64,000 nucleotides of DNA from Pseudoscleropodium purum (GCA_963969395.1 OZ017797.1:31806001-31870000); one strand, 5' to 3'; counted from the stretch's first letter, positions 11,204 to 24,030 are shown. Notes: a model not told the origin generated them from the sequence alone. Made by a program: numbers and translations.

Positions 11204-12465
11204 TTATTCGGAATCTGAATCGGACTCAAATTGTTGACCGCTGCCTCTTCTTTGTACTCCAATGAACGGACCACCTCCGTAGTTTCCGTGATATCCACTC
11301 GGTGCACCTCCTTGTCCATAGCTTGAACCTCCAAAAGTAGGAGGAGGAACCGGAGTAGTAGGCTTTGATCCTCTTTCATTTGAAGCCCCGTAATAAGAGG
11401 CCCCATGATGCTCGTATGAATCACTTCCAGTTGATCCCGGATAGTATTGGGCGCTTCCGTGAGGAGAGCAACTATACTGTGGGGTTACATAGCTTCCTCC
11501 ACTACCTTCGGAGCCCACTTGAGTGGGCGTAGTATAATATGAACCAGATCCACTAGACCTACCATAGTGCGTGCTGCTATAGCTACTTGCTCCACCTTGA
11601 GAGCCAATTTCAGGGGGAGTACCATAACGAGAACCAACTGCACTTGAACCACCATAATGCGTGGATCCATAGCTCCCTCTTCCACCTTCATATCTATTTT
11701 GAGGATCGTAACCAGAGTATGAACCAGCTCTTCCTTGTTCAGATCCTCGCGTTCTATGTTCACGTCCGTAGGACTCACCATGCCATCTTGTCATCCACGA
11801 TCTTGAAGGCTTCTACGTATTGCCTCTTGCATTTGTTGTTCGAATTCAATTCGTTCTCGTTCTTCTACCCGCTCGTGCCTAACGCCAAATGTGATAGGTG
11901 CTTGCATATCATCGTCATCATCGTCATCTGTCCACGCATCTTCAATATGTCGTAGAATAACTGAAGGTTGTTGTAGATAACCTCGATTAGACCACTCTGA
12001 CATACAATCGCTTGCGCCCCTCCACTGTGTATTTATAACGGCATCCGTGTGCGTATAGTTCTCCACATTGCGATCTATAGTGGTACGCCAGTCTACGTCC
12101 TTGTAGAGTACAATCTCTGCCCAAACCATTGCCATAACATTATAATTCATTATATTTGGTTTGGCGCTTTTAATGCCAAGAACTCAATGCACTTGTTTGT
12201 ATTGTTGTTTGAAGTGTTCACTTTGGCACGTAGACATTTGTCCTTCCCAACGTAGTGCTTGGTGCTCTACACGTTCACGTCGCCAAAGTTTTTGAATATG
12301 AGTCATTTTCACATACTTCTTGCACATTGAGCAATCCCACACTTTTATTGGTTCCTCTTCCCATCCCAGTTCACCCACGTACAATGAATCGGCCCAAGCA
12401 TCCCAATCGAACAATTGGGGTCTTCCCTTTCGACTACTTTTTTTGGATGTTCTCTCTTTCGGCAT
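11204..12465 (-). pseudogene. UIM-containing protein with Gly/Ser/Tyr-rich tail
   Basis: Minus strand from ATG at 12465 (MPKERTSKKSSRKGR, a basic nuclear-signal-like start). It has one in-frame TGA at 12186-12184, one transition from CGA, and a one-base frame change near 11795 that moves the reading into the tail frame. Residues ~25-130 form a domain with WDCSMCKKYVKMTHIQKLW and MNYNVMAMVWAEIVLYKDVDW that is shared with the N-terminus of the RING gene at 15854. After an acidic poly-Asp stretch comes EFEQQMQEAIRRSLQD, fitting the ubiquitin-interacting motif (conserved A-x3-S in an acidic/amphipathic helix). The last ~195 residues are low-complexity Gly/Ser/Tyr (repeats of SSTHYGGSS type) ending ESDSDSE, like prion-like disordered tails. 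Function unknown; ubiquitin binding is inferred. Confidence 0.55.
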
Positions 12466-12688
12466 GATGAAGCCGAAGCAAAGAGAATGAAACAATTAGA
12501 AAGCTTAAGAACCAAAATTTTGATTTAATTAATTAATTAAAATTTTACAAGCGTGAACTTTGTGAAAATTTGTAACAATGTCACAACAATCGTTCACTCA
12601 AAGCGGAAGGGGCACGTAGAGCTTCCAATGCACTAGTCCGCCCACTCCAAAAGAGAACGATTGTTCGGAATGAGCCGTTCGCCTTCCC

Positions 12689-12698
12689 ATATATATAT
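12689..12698 (-). promoter_or_regulatory. TATA-like box of the UIM gene
   Basis: ATATATATAT directly between the GC island and the gene, about 225 bp upstream of the ATG. Position and composition suit a core promoter; no transcript evidence. Confidence 0.35.
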
Positions 12699-12902
12699 GC
12701 GGACGCCCCGAGGCGGACGTCCAGATCATGCGGACCACATCAGTCCGCGTGTCAATCGGACGGCCGTAACCGAGCGGACAGGTATCGGGGCGGACATGGC
12801 GGATGGGTATCGGGGTGGTCGGGGCGGACAGGGCGGACTCCGGATCGGGCGAACAGGGCGGACGGATATCGCGGCGAATGGGGCGGACAAGGCGGACGGC
12901 TC
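12699..12902. repeat. GTCCG/CGGAC island upstream of the UIM gene
   Basis: GGACGG/GGGCGG-rich block. Its part near 12735-12780 (CGGACCACATCAGTCCGCG, then GGACGGCCGTAACCGAGCGG) closely matches the middle of the miniature element at 24553-24859, showing that islands and miniature elements are one sequence family. No terminal CAGGGTTGAC is present here. Confidence 0.8.
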
Positions 12903-15333
12903 ATCTTAAACCCTAAACCTAATGAAGCAAATTGTTCTTTTTTCAAAATCTCACGGTATAGATGTTTAACCCCTAAAGTTCTTTTCACTAAAAACACTTC
13001 AAAACTGCCAATAGTAGTGCAAATATCAAGTCTTAGAAGAAAAATACTTTTGGGCATATGTAACTATAGCATCTTGTAGTAAATTAGTTGGAAAAGATGT
13101 AGAAAAAATTTTAGACAAATCCACCATTTGGATTGTAAGATATTAGATATTGAATGTTTCATTTAAGGGGGCTACTCAATTATGTCTATTAATGAACAAT
13201 TGGTAGGCTAACAAACCTAACTTAGCATGTATTTTAATATTTGTTGCAATTGTTTTAGGAATATTATAACATAACACTATTATAATATTCTTATAAATGA
13301 TATAGTACTAAATCATTTCAAAATCAACAACATTCAAACACAATCTGTCAATCTTGTCTTTCATACTCCTTTAATGATATATATATATATATATATATAA
13401 ATATATATACATACATAAAATATATTAGATAAATCAACATGAACAAATCAATAATTATATATTTCATAGATCTATTCTTCATCAATCAAATAAGAGTGCA
13501 TATGCAAATATAGACAAAGATGGTTTCTCCATTTGTTGCCAAAAAATAGATAAACAAATAGAGAAAGATATGAAGTGAATGTTACTTAGAGAATTGAAAA
13601 GAAAGAAATTGAAGTACTCAATTGCATTTTATTAAATTGGAAAATTGCATGTGGATGGCATAAATTAATCTTCATAGATGCTAAACTTATACGAGTTGCA
13701 TTTCAACATTTATGATTTAGGCAATTGATTGAATTGAAAGCTCTTGTAATTACATTTTCAAATTTTCGATTCAATCATTTAAATTTGCAAGAGTGATTTA
13801 TGATAGATTTATAACTTTAAATGTGAAAGCATTGAATGCCTTTATGCGTTTGTTCATCAATATATTAATTTTAGATAAATAATATATATTTTTTATAACA
13901 TATGCATAAACCATTACATTAAAAAAAAAAAAAACTAAGAGCCAAGCCAAATAGGTTGGTCAAATGAAGAGAACAAGATAATAAGAGCCCTACGAGACAG
14001 AAAACAAAGGAAAATAAAGAAAATATCAAAAGGATTCAAAGGAAGAAACAAGATGCATTTTTGTAAGACCGTAGAATACATAATGATTTCAAAATCCAAA
14101 CACAAATATATTTTCTATTTCAATGAGAGCCAAAAATGAACTACCTTGCTCTCAAAGATTGTACAATGTACACGTTATACAAAATGAACATATAACAAAA
14201 AGAGTAGAAGACATCATTTATCATGATTAAAAACTGTAATGATTTTTTTTTTCTATGTAGAATATTTTATGAAATGTAACAATGTATTTAATTATCATAA
14301 TAATTGGTAGAAATCTTTGTGCAATACATAAAAACATTTCATTCATGTGGAGTTTTTTCATTTATTTAGGATTAAAATGGAAGTATTATACTCTACAAAG
14401 TATAAACCAAAAACAATACCATATACCTAAGTTCAAAAGTTTGCAATTGTTTCGTGAATTCATTTTGAAAACTCAAACAAAGAAATATTTTATAATCAAT
14501 ATCTTGTTCATTTGAATCATTTCAAAAATCGAATTCCGAATTCAATTCCTATTTATAATAGAAATTATATTTGTCAATTTTTTAGATCTTTAAACAATGA
14601 ACCCTCTTTTTTAAAATTAATATTTAAAAACATCTGAAATAAGAATATTGGAATTACCCTTCAAAATAAATATAGCACATGTATAAGTGTATAATGTATT
14701 CTACTCCACCAACTCAAGTAACGAATTTTTCTATGTTTTTAAGGAAAAATATAGCCATACATGATTTGAAAGTTAAAATATTGATTCTTTTTCTTTGTTT
14801 TCAAATCTAATCAAAATTTCGTTAAAAAATATGAAAGACTCAATGTTCATTTGAAGATCGTGATGCACTTTTAATGAGAAATCACAACCTTTCATTAAAT
14901 ATCATAAGGTTGAAATCCATTAAACTATTATTCTAATTATGTATTGGGGCCTTTTTTTAAAATTTCATTTGCTTACAATGAAAATGGAATTGATTATTTT
15001 TGCAAAACATTTGATTTCCTAATGAACTTTAAAAAAAATCCCCACCATCTTCAGATCTTCTCAAAACCTATTTAGAGGAATAATATCAGTAAATAATTCA
15101 AACATATTCAACTTAACCACATTCCCCTCATTCGTAAAACAATTTAGGGGAGAAAAGAAAAGGTTTAGGGTAATTAGGGTATAAGGTTTAGGGTTTACAT
15201 TTAAAAAAAAAAAAAATGACAAACCAATTACATTGATCCTCATTTAGCAGTGATTATTAGGCTATTTTATTTTTGAAATGTTACCGCTCTTTTTGAATAA
15301 TAATGGCCTCATAGGATGCACCAATGGACAGCT
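12903..15333. other. AT-rich non-coding stretch between divergent genes
   Basis: Separates the divergently oriented UIM and RING genes and their islands. It contains an (AT)n run at 13378-13400 and a few TTTAGGG words at 15160-15200, too few to call a telomeric repeat. No gene seen. Confidence 0.5.
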
Positions 15334-15635
15334 GGGCGGACGCCGGCGGCGGTCAGTGTTTAAGTGGGGCGGTCGGCGTGTCCAAAGTGCGGACGGCGTC
15401 AGAAGGCGGACAGTGCGGACAGTCCGGGCGGATGCGCCGGTCGGACGGGTCGATCGGTCAGGGCGGTCGGACGAGGCGGTCGGACGGGGCGGTCGGTCGG
15501 ACGGGGCAATCGGACGGGGAGACGGGCGGACGGGGTGACGGGTGGACGGCGCGTCCGCTGCTGAAGCGAACGTCGTCGGTCCGCACGGCAGACGCGAGGT
15601 TCAGGGCCGCTTCGCACGGTCCGGCGGCGGACGGC
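15334..15635. repeat. GTCCG/CGGAC island upstream of the RING gene
   Basis: About 300 bp of GGACGG, GGTCGG and GGGGCGG words, strongly purine-skewed on the plus strand. It ends 219 bp before the RING gene ATG and is followed at once by CTATAAGG, a TATA-like box. Confidence 0.8.
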
Positions 15636-15641
15636 TATAAG
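15634..15641 (+). promoter_or_regulatory. TATA-like box of the RING gene
   Basis: CTATAAGG at the edge of the GC island, about 215 bp upstream of the ATG at 15854. The arrangement mirrors the UIM gene. Confidence 0.4.
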
Positions 15642-15853
15642 GGTGGAGTGACTTTCATTTCTTCTCACTTCAATTCTCCTTTGGTGCCAAGTTGGATGTG
15701 CTACTATTGCTTTATGCGCTAGTTGCTCCTACAGGGTGGAGAGTTGGGGTCCTCTATCTTGTGTTACTGTGTTGCGGTTGATGCCATCACTTTTGACTAT
15801 CACGTGAGATTTTTTTATTCACTTCAATTGATTATTGAATCCAATTGACAATC

Positions 15854-18800
15854 ATGAATGGCGAAGGTGATCGAAATATGGATGGGGTGACTCCGGGAAG
15901 CGAAGCCAAGAAAAAGAGCAAAGTGAAGGGGGCTACACATGACCTTCGGCTTGACATTTTAAATGACCTTACAATTAAAGCAGAGAGCGGGTGGGAAGAT
16001 GAAGATGTGGAATATTGGACATCAAAAATGTGCAGGACCTATATTAAAATGTACCACATTGACATATTGTGGCCTCAGGAGTCGCACAGGAGTCATACAC
16101 GAGATTTTTGTTGTAAACCATGGACTTGCAACAACAAACATTTTGTCCATCGATCTGTGGAGGTGTGGCGTGTTCTATTCGGAAACAAGCGCAGAAGTAA
16201 AGGCTATATTAATTATAGCGTGGCGTGTATGGTTTACGCGGAACTTATATTAGAGCGCAAGATCGATTGGAGCACGTTCCCGACGACAACAGCTTGCCCA
16301 CTTCTACTTGAAGCCAATCAAAAGGACATTCCCAACTTGTACAATTCAGAGGGAGAAATAGAAAAAGTATTAAAAAATACTGTTAAGGTGAAAACGGATG
16401 GTGTGGAGAAAGCCTCAAATGTTGAAGAATTACGGTCTGTACAATCTCCAACAAAAGCAATCAATGAAAGCTCTTTGAAAAATGTGGAGAAAGATGTGGA
16501 GAAAGATGTAGAGGCGCAGGAGGGTGACGTCTTTTTCACAACTCCAACGCGTTTGACCTTTACACCAAATGTTGCGGCACAAACGCAAACGGAGTTTGTA
16601 AACAAAGGCAAGGTTTGCACGGAACGCGGGGAAACTTCAAAAAGTAAAGTAGACGAAGTCTTGGCGGAGAAAGTGGCAAAGGCTAATGCTACAATTGATA
16701 GTCTGATAGCCAACAATTGTTTTGATAGTTTGGTCTACAAATCTCCGCCTGTGCATCAAAGCGTTGAATCTAGTCCAACGTTAAGTTTAGAAGACAAAGT
16801 ACATACGCCTCGTGGACAAGGCGTGACGATTGATAATATATCCTCATTATAGAGTTCCGAGCGTAAAAGGCGGGCGGAGGAGTTTCCGTTTACAACGTCA
16901 TTGCCAAGTCCTCTACATCGAACCTTACAAAACATGTCCAATCTAAAACAATTGGAAAATCTTTTGAAGCTCTTGGTTCAGTTTGCTAACCTTCATGAAG
17001 AAATAGGCGGATCGTCCAACCCCGATGATGGTGCTACTACTGTTCCAATGAGTCCACTTGCAGATCCAAAGAATGTTGGACATATATTTGATACAACTTT
17101 CAAGATGACGATGTCAACTGAATTTTTAGCACAAGTTGCTCTGACTTTTATGAATTTGGCCAAGGAGTTTTCTTTAATAGCACCAAAGATGTTGAAAGGT
17201 GCTATAGCATTTCAGAATCTCACGAAGACTTTCGGACCACTTTTCGAAGAAAGAGATGTTCACATACTACAATTGGTGGAATATGAGAAGAAAATTGTTG
17301 ACCTTGAAGGAGTGGAAGCAAGATGCAAAGTGTTGGAATTGAAATTAAAGACTTCGGAGAGTGAGGTTGAACATTTAAATCAATAATCATCGAGGCAAAT
17401 GGAAGAGTTGATGAAGATGCGTAAATGGATTGCAGAATTGCAAGGGACCTCCAAAAATCCAAGTGAGGTTGCAATCTCACCAGTGATTGTACTCGGAGAC
17501 AGTCAAGAGACTCAAGAAAGTGAAGATAAGCTCTCTCTTCCTTTTGATAAGGCCGAAGCAAGCGACAACCCTGCCATTGTGAATGTACAAGAAAGTCACG
17601 ACATGAGCATGTTAAAAGCGACACAACAACCATGAATGGAAAAGCTTTCATCCGTTTACGTGAATGCGGAGACGCAAACGGAGAGTTGTGACTTTGAAGA
17701 GTTGAAGCATGAATTGAAGGAGGCAATTGAAGCAAAAGGATTTGTTGAATCCGAGTTGAATCGATTGCAATTGTGCTTGGATTTGGAGAAGTTTATGCCA
17801 TCTAGCGGCTTGGAGTCTCGATGGTTAGCATGGGTACAAAGACTCCAAGACAGACCCTCTGTACTATCTCGAGCAATGGTAGGTCTTCAAACATTGGCAA
17901 TGGAGTCGAATGAAAATTGTGATGCCATTCAAAGCTCTTTGAGTTGATTCAAGATTATGTTTGACGAACATCCTTCAAAGGGATATACGGAGATCACATG
18001 TTGGGGAGACATGGATGCCATGTTTGAGCGGTTAAACCATACACAAAAGGACCAAGCTCCACCCATCAATTGGGCCTTGGAAGTAGAGGAAGGATGGGTC
18101 CCTTACAACACACTTTCAACACACATCAATGTGAAAGACAAGCGAGTGGTACATGCTTGTGATCCAGCCTCTCCAATCTTGGATGGTTGTTGTAGCCTTT
18201 GCCAAGGCCTCTTCGGACCGGAAGGTGCGGTAACCATGGGCCAATGTCGCCACACTTTCCATGTTACTTGCATTGTGAAAGCATCACTCATTCGTTCGGT
18301 GTGTGCCGAGTGTCGTAGTCCATTGAGTGCTAGGTTCTACGAAATGTTTGGTATCTTGGAAGCTATGCCTCTAGGCCACGAGTACAATCGTTGGAATCTT
18401 CCTCTTAATCAAGCGCCGTACAAATTTCAAAATTATCAACATTGGAGGAAACCAATCCGGTGGAATGCAAATGAATAGAGGCATGATTTGTACAAGGAAT
18501 CTCAGCAACCATTGGATTTCGATGTGTAGATGACTCACAATATAGAGGTGGAATTGCGGGCTCGAGGAATCTTAGATGACGCGGCCCGTGAAATGTTTTG
18601 TCACAACATGGGGGGACATTGGAGCTTACAACACGAAAAGTTATTTCGTTTTCCAGATAAAAAAGTGGAGAGAGGACCAGAAGACAGTTGGGTGGAGGTG
18701 AACCATAGAAAAGAGTTCGATGAACAGTATAAGGCATACGACCACACCCTCGTAGGTAAGGCCCTTCTATTGTCGAAGTTGGAAGAGGCTGCAAAAATTC

Positions 18801-19252
18801 GTGCTGTCTACGATACAAATGGACAAACAAGCACAGGACATTCATCTGTAGATGTGGCAGCAGCATTTGATAGGCGCATTGGCGATATTATAGGACATTG
18901 GAAGGCTTTCCTATTGGATGGAGACTGCCTCACAGTATGGCAAGGGAAAGGAGATGATGAAGTTGTTCAAGCGATGGTAGATCGTGTGGAGAGCAACTTG
19001 AGAACCTTGAAGGCAGACGAAGTCGATTTATTACCGAAAAGAAAACAAAAAAGGAAGCGTGAAGAGGACGATGACTTCTCTCTAGAAACCAAAAAATAAT
19101 TTCATAAGGTGGACATCGAAATTCAATCTGGAGGGCGAATAGTCCGTCCAAGTCAACAACGGTCAACTCGTCAATCATCTGCTAAACTCCTCGGTACAAC
19201 AGATTTTCCTTTTGTTTTGGGAGAAGATAGTGGTCCATCCGGTGGAAAGTAG
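15854..19252 (+). pseudogene. RING-H2 protein with coiled coils, seven in-frame stops
   Basis: A single reading frame of 1,133 codons from ATG 15854 to the TAG at 19250, without any frameshift but with stops at 16850, 17384, 17633, 17945, 18476, 18527 and 19097. Every one is a single transition from CAG, CAA or CGA. The N-terminal ~100 residues (KMCRTYIKMYHIDILW, then INYSVACMVYAELILERKIDW) match the N-terminal domain of the UIM gene. A middle part is rich in heptad-like E/L/K segments (17250-17420, 17690-17780), probable coiled coils. A RING-H2 finger follows at 18176-18320: CSLC, then MGQCRHTFHVTC, then CAEC, giving C3H2C3 zinc spacing, typical of E3 ubiquitin ligases. The tail ends in a basic KRKQKRKREEDDD patch. 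The frame-preserving decay suggests a recently coding gene. I do not recognise the full-length family. Confidence 0.65.
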
Positions 19253-19554
19253 GATTTGAGGAGAATTTTGTTTTTTAAAAATAATGGTCCTTTCATTGTT
19301 TAAAAACAAAAAAGAATGTGAAAGATTTAGATCTTAAAAAGATCGTATAGGATTCAGTAGTGATATTGGAACTATGTTTTCATGTATTTTGTTTATACAT
19401 ATATATTTATATATAAAGATGCTATATTTTCATTTGCGTATAAAAATATTTTTATATGCACATCTTATTTTACATGGATGCATTCATTTGTGATTGTGTA
19501 ACTTTCAAATTACATAACAATATAAAATTTTCTAATGACTAATGGCAATGCGAA

Positions 19555-19689
19555 GTCCGCCTTGTCCGCCCTGTCCGTCCACCCCGTCTGGTCTGTCCGC
19601 CCGACCACCCTGTCCAAGTGTCCAACCACCTGTCCGACCCGTCCGTCCGACTTGTCTGGCCTGTCCGCCCGTCCGCTTCAACCCCGTCT
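19555..19689. repeat. GTCCG/CGGAC island upstream of the hAT transposase
   Basis: Pyrimidine-rich on the plus strand (CCGTCCG, TGTCCGCCC words), resembling the inner part of the B-type end at 7188. It has no CAGGGTTGAC terminus. It ends 317 bp before the transposase ATG and could be either promoter-proximal sequence or an eroded subterminal region. Confidence 0.75.
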
Positions 19690-20006
19690 ACGTCATTGGT
19701 TGTTTTTGAATGTAAACCCTAAAAAATGAACCCTAAATTTTCTGGAGGGGATTATGAATGTTAGAAGAGAAGCTTTTGTATTCACTCTCGAAAAACCGAA
19801 CGCTAAGATTTTCAAGGGCTATGAGCTTCAATTTATTGAGTCTCTTGCTTGGTAATGCATAGTTCGGTGGATGGAGGGGCTTTGATTTTCAAAGCTTTGT
19901 GTGACTAATTTCATTAATATTGTATACATTGTCATGTTGTGGGTTTCAAATTTAAAACATTCTATTGGTTTCTTTTGAAATTGAGGTAAAACATATACTT
20001 GTCAGT

Positions 20007-23000
20007 ATGGGGGCCAAACCGACGGAGGATTTTTCTCCTTGGTATAGTGTGGCATAGGATGGTAAAGTAGAATGTAGGCTTTGCAAGGCTGTCATGGCAA
20101 GGAAGCTTGGCCGTATGTTGAGCCACTTAGGCTATTCTGGGCCTGCAGGTATACGTGATAAAGGGATGAGCCTTTGTCTACGATTACCAATAGCAGTTCG
20201 AGATTTATTTCGGCATTGCGAAGGAGTTTTTCCAAAACGCGTTGTAATGGACAATGTGGATGGCAACCTTGGCCCTTCAGATGTTCAAGAGTTTTCAACC
20301 GGAAAGGCTGTGTCGCATTCTGACCACAAAGAATTTTGTTCAGCGTCCAAAGAATTGGTATCAATGGTATGTGCCACAACTGAAGTGACTTTAAGTACAG
20401 AAGCTTCTGGTGAACGTGAAACTCCGAGGGCATCAAGTTCTAGGCCTCAGAGGCAAGGCAGCTTAGTGAATGGGTTTGAAGCAGGTCATAGACACAAATT
20501 ACATTTAGTGTGGGCAAATTTTTTTTATTCGGCAAACATACCATTTTTCGTGGCTCGAAATCCAGCTTTTAAAGAATTAGTGAAGAAAACGGCTGTGTTC
20601 AGTAGGCCATACATTCCTCCCCCATACCACGACCTTCGGTACAAATTGTTGAATGAGGGGAAGACCAACATTCAGACACAGTTGAATGCACAGACCGAAG
20701 ATAACATTCGAAAATTTAGAGCAACATTGTCCATTGATGGATGGAGCTCAGTGATTAATCGACCCAGGGTTGACAAATTTCAACGTCCACCCCAAAATAG
20801 CGTCCGTTTTCCGGACGTCTGGACGCTGGCGGACGCAGCGTCCCGACCGCCGTCGGAAAGCGGACGGGCGGGGCGGACGAATGGGGCGAACGGCCCGAGG
20901 CGGACATCTAGATCGTGCGAACCAGATCAGTCCGCGCGTCGATCGGACGGCTGTAATCGGGCGGACAGGGCAGACAGGCGGACGGGGGACAAGCGGACAC
21001 TGCGTCCGCCGGGACGCAAATGTCAGCGGACGCTGCAGACACAGCGTCCACGTCCGGACGTCCTGTCAACCCTGAATCGACCTCTCATCAATGCCATGCT
21101 TGTATTGTCCATAAGTGAAGAATTTCTTGGATCTATGGATACAAGTGGTTGTGAAAAAAATGTGGAATACTTGGCAGCTATATTGGAAAAGTTCATTGAA
21201 CAAGTGGAGTCCAAGAACGTCGTGTTAATAACTACAGATAATGCTCCCGTGAATCCGTCCGCATGGGATGTAATATCTACAAAATATTCTCTTATTTTTT
21301 ACCAAGGATGTGTGGTATATGCATTGAATTTGTTGTTGAAGGATTAGGCTGCACAGAAATGGATTGCTTCCAAATTAGATAAAAGAGTTCTTGTAGCTAA
21401 ATTTATCAAGAAGAGACATATGTCGCTAGCTCTATTGCGAAAGTATTCGCCAAATCTTAGTCTCTTGATGCCTAGGGATACAAGGTTCGCCTCTAAATTT
21501 ATCGTGATGGAGTGTTTGACAAAATTGAGAGGAGCATTGGAATAAACGGTGGTAGATCCGCAATGGGTTGAGTATGTACATACTCTCAAGAAGAAACGTG
21601 GAGCTAAAGTCCAACCAAAAGACTTGGCCTTAGCGGTGAAGAAAATTGTTCTTAATGACCATTTTTGGAATCGGTCCATCAATTATGTGGAGATGGTTGA
21701 ACCAATCATATGTGCACTCCGCGATTTGGATTCAAAATCACCATGCATGGAGAAGGTGTTGCATATCATGAGAAAATTAGAGAAGCACGTGAACGGATTA
21801 CAAAGTCTACCATTTTGTTTGCTAGAAGAACTTGCAATTCCATTGGTACAATCTTTTTATGCCCGAAGAAGAATGGTGGACAACAATCTCCAATCAACCG
21901 CAGCTCTTTTGAATCTATACCTTTTTCATGACAAAGAGCTAGCGGATGACGCAGATGCAATGTTAGGATGTAAAAAAGTTTTGGAGAGAATATGTAAACC
22001 GGATGAATATGCAGCAGTGGTGAAGGAATTTGTAGCTTTTCGACACAAGGAACCTCCATTCCACAATATGTTGAATCCGGAAGATCAAATGTTGTCCGCA
22101 CATGCTTGGTGGGATTTTGAAGGTGCATGTGGCAAGTTTATAGCTCCATTAGCGAAGAGGATATTGGCTCAACCGGTGTCATCATCTTCATGTGAACGGA
22201 ATTAGAGCAACTATTCTTTTGTTCACAATGAATCTCGAAATAAATTGAAGCCGGAAAGAGCAGCAGATTTGGTGTACGTGAATACCAATTCCAAAGTATT
22301 AAACGCATCGAAGGAAAAAGATGAAAAAAAATGGTATAATGATAATAAAGATCCAATGGAATCAGAGGATTCAGATAGGCCGACGTTAGAAGACGATGAT
22401 GACAAGGATTTGGAAAGGGCCTTTTCAGCTGTAGATGGCGGGAATGACTTCAATCGTGCGACAGCATGGGGAGATGAAGACGTTATGCAAGACTTTCCCG
22501 ATTTGGTGAATGATACGCATGATTATCATCTAAACCACAAGAATGTTGTTCTCGACAATGCAAACGATGCATATACCTTTTATGAAGACGAGGACAATGT
22601 AAAGGTACAGGAGAATCTACCTTCTTTAACTGCATATTGCAATGAAATAGGATTCTTGAATAGCGAAAATATTCTATTGAAAAAGGCAAACGCTATTGCC
22701 AAAGAGGTGAAAATCAATGAGAATGCTATTGGTGATGATGGGAGAAATGAAGAAGTTTTAATTTCTCAATCTCCATCTGTGGCATTAAATGTAATGCAAG
22801 GAAACGACAGAAGAGAAGATGCGGTCATGGAGGTGGATGTTCCAAAAAATGTGGGCAATAATAGTGGTGATGAGGGGGAACCAAATATTGCGGTACCGAA
22901 AAATAATGATTCACTTGGGATGGCAGTCACAAATTTGGCAATTGTGAAGAGTGATAAAGGAAAGAAGCCAATGAAGTCAATTTTTGAAGTACCGAGATTT

Positions 23001-23719
23001 AGTGCTCTTCCACCAATATCGTTGAAGTTTGTTAGCACACAATTGAATGATTCTCAGAGCTTTGGATATGGAAAACGCCTAATGAACATTTCCAAAGAAA
23101 TTTCTACAGGCGGTAATCTACGGAAAGTAGCGTCATCACCTACAAGCCTAAGTGATACGGATAGTGATCGGATGCCATTAGCATCTTTGCCTGATCGCAT
23201 TTTAGAAAAAGGAATGGCACAAGAACCCATCAAATCAACAAACGGCACTCTATTACTTCAAAAGAAAGCCAAAGTGGAGATAACCGTTCATGGACATGTC
23301 GACCCTACATCGAGATTAATGATTCAAGAATCGAGTAAGGTGAAAGTGAAAAGAAAAATGCAACCTTTTGCTATCTCTCCAGTGAATAATAGGACCCCTC
23401 TTGATGAAAATGTTGCTACTTTGTCAAATAGAAAGAAAAGAAAGGTTCTTATTCAAAAAGCCTTTAATCGTTTTGTCAAAGTAAAAAAAAAAAATTAAAT
23501 TCGAAAGAAGGGAGTAAACCTACTTCGAGAAAAGACTTGAAGGAGACAACGATACTTGATTTCAACAATAAAGATGACTCCGACAATGAAGATGACTCCG
23601 ATAATGAAGATTTTGAACGGAGAGCTATAGGAGAGAGTAGTGAGGCTGAGGTTAAAGGAGATGTGGATTGGCATCCATGGGAATTGTGGAGATGTGAATT
23701 TAGATGTTTGATTGTTTAG
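20007..23719 (+). pseudogene. hAT transposase (BED zinc finger, DUF659, C-terminal dimerisation domain)
   Basis: Frame opens at ATG 20007 and continues past TAG 20055, TAG 21345, TAA 21543 and TAG 22203; a run of A at ~23482 then shifts it into the frame ending 23719. A BED-type finger is read at the start (ECRLCKAVMARKLGRMLSHL). The DUF659/RNase H-like part has LSIDGWSSV (first Asp) and LITTDNAP (second Asp), then GCVVYALNLLLKD, where the usual H of the C-x2-H motif is Y (CAT to TAT). The hAT C-terminal domain shows HAWWDFEG and SSSCERN, followed by the stop where hAT proteins have W (TGG to TAG), then NYSFVHNESRNKLKPERA. A ~480-residue acidic and lysine-rich extension follows, unusually long. 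A miniature element of the same family is inserted in frame at 20765. The protein would cut and paste hAT elements; this copy is dead. Confidence 0.85.
20765..21074. mobile_element. hAT miniature element inside the transposase gene, 8-bp TSD
   Basis: 310 bp starting CAGGGTTGACAAATTTCAAC and ending GTCCTGTCAACCCTG (inverted termini). It is flanked by AATCGACC at 20757-20764 and again at 21075-21082, a perfect 8-bp duplication as made by hAT transposases. Insert plus duplication is 318 bp, 106 codons, so the transposase frame stays open through it, adding an Arg/Pro-rich segment just after the DGW motif. Confidence 0.93.
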
Positions 23720-24030
23720 TTGCTCATGATATATGGAGCTCATGTTGACAAATGACAATGGTTTCTTCAATCATTTTATTATAAAATTGTTTGTTTATTG
23801 ATGATATACATCTTGCTGGATTTTAAAGTGATTTTGTTTCTAAATCAAAATGAAATTCAACAAAAAAATTAAAAATATATTTCATATTTTAGCTTTTACA
23901 TAAATAGTGATATACAACTCTATTGAATCGCAATTGCAATATAAGAAAAATCAAAATCAAAATGACTTTACTCTCAATCTCTCATTGGTGAAAACAATCA
24001 AAACAAAAAACCCAAAACGGATTTTCTAAG
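23720..24030. other. AT-rich 3' region of the hAT gene
   Basis: About 300 bp of AT-rich sequence between the end of the transposase frame and the right-hand GC-rich terminus. Presumed 3' UTR and subterminal DNA of the element. Confidence 0.45.
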
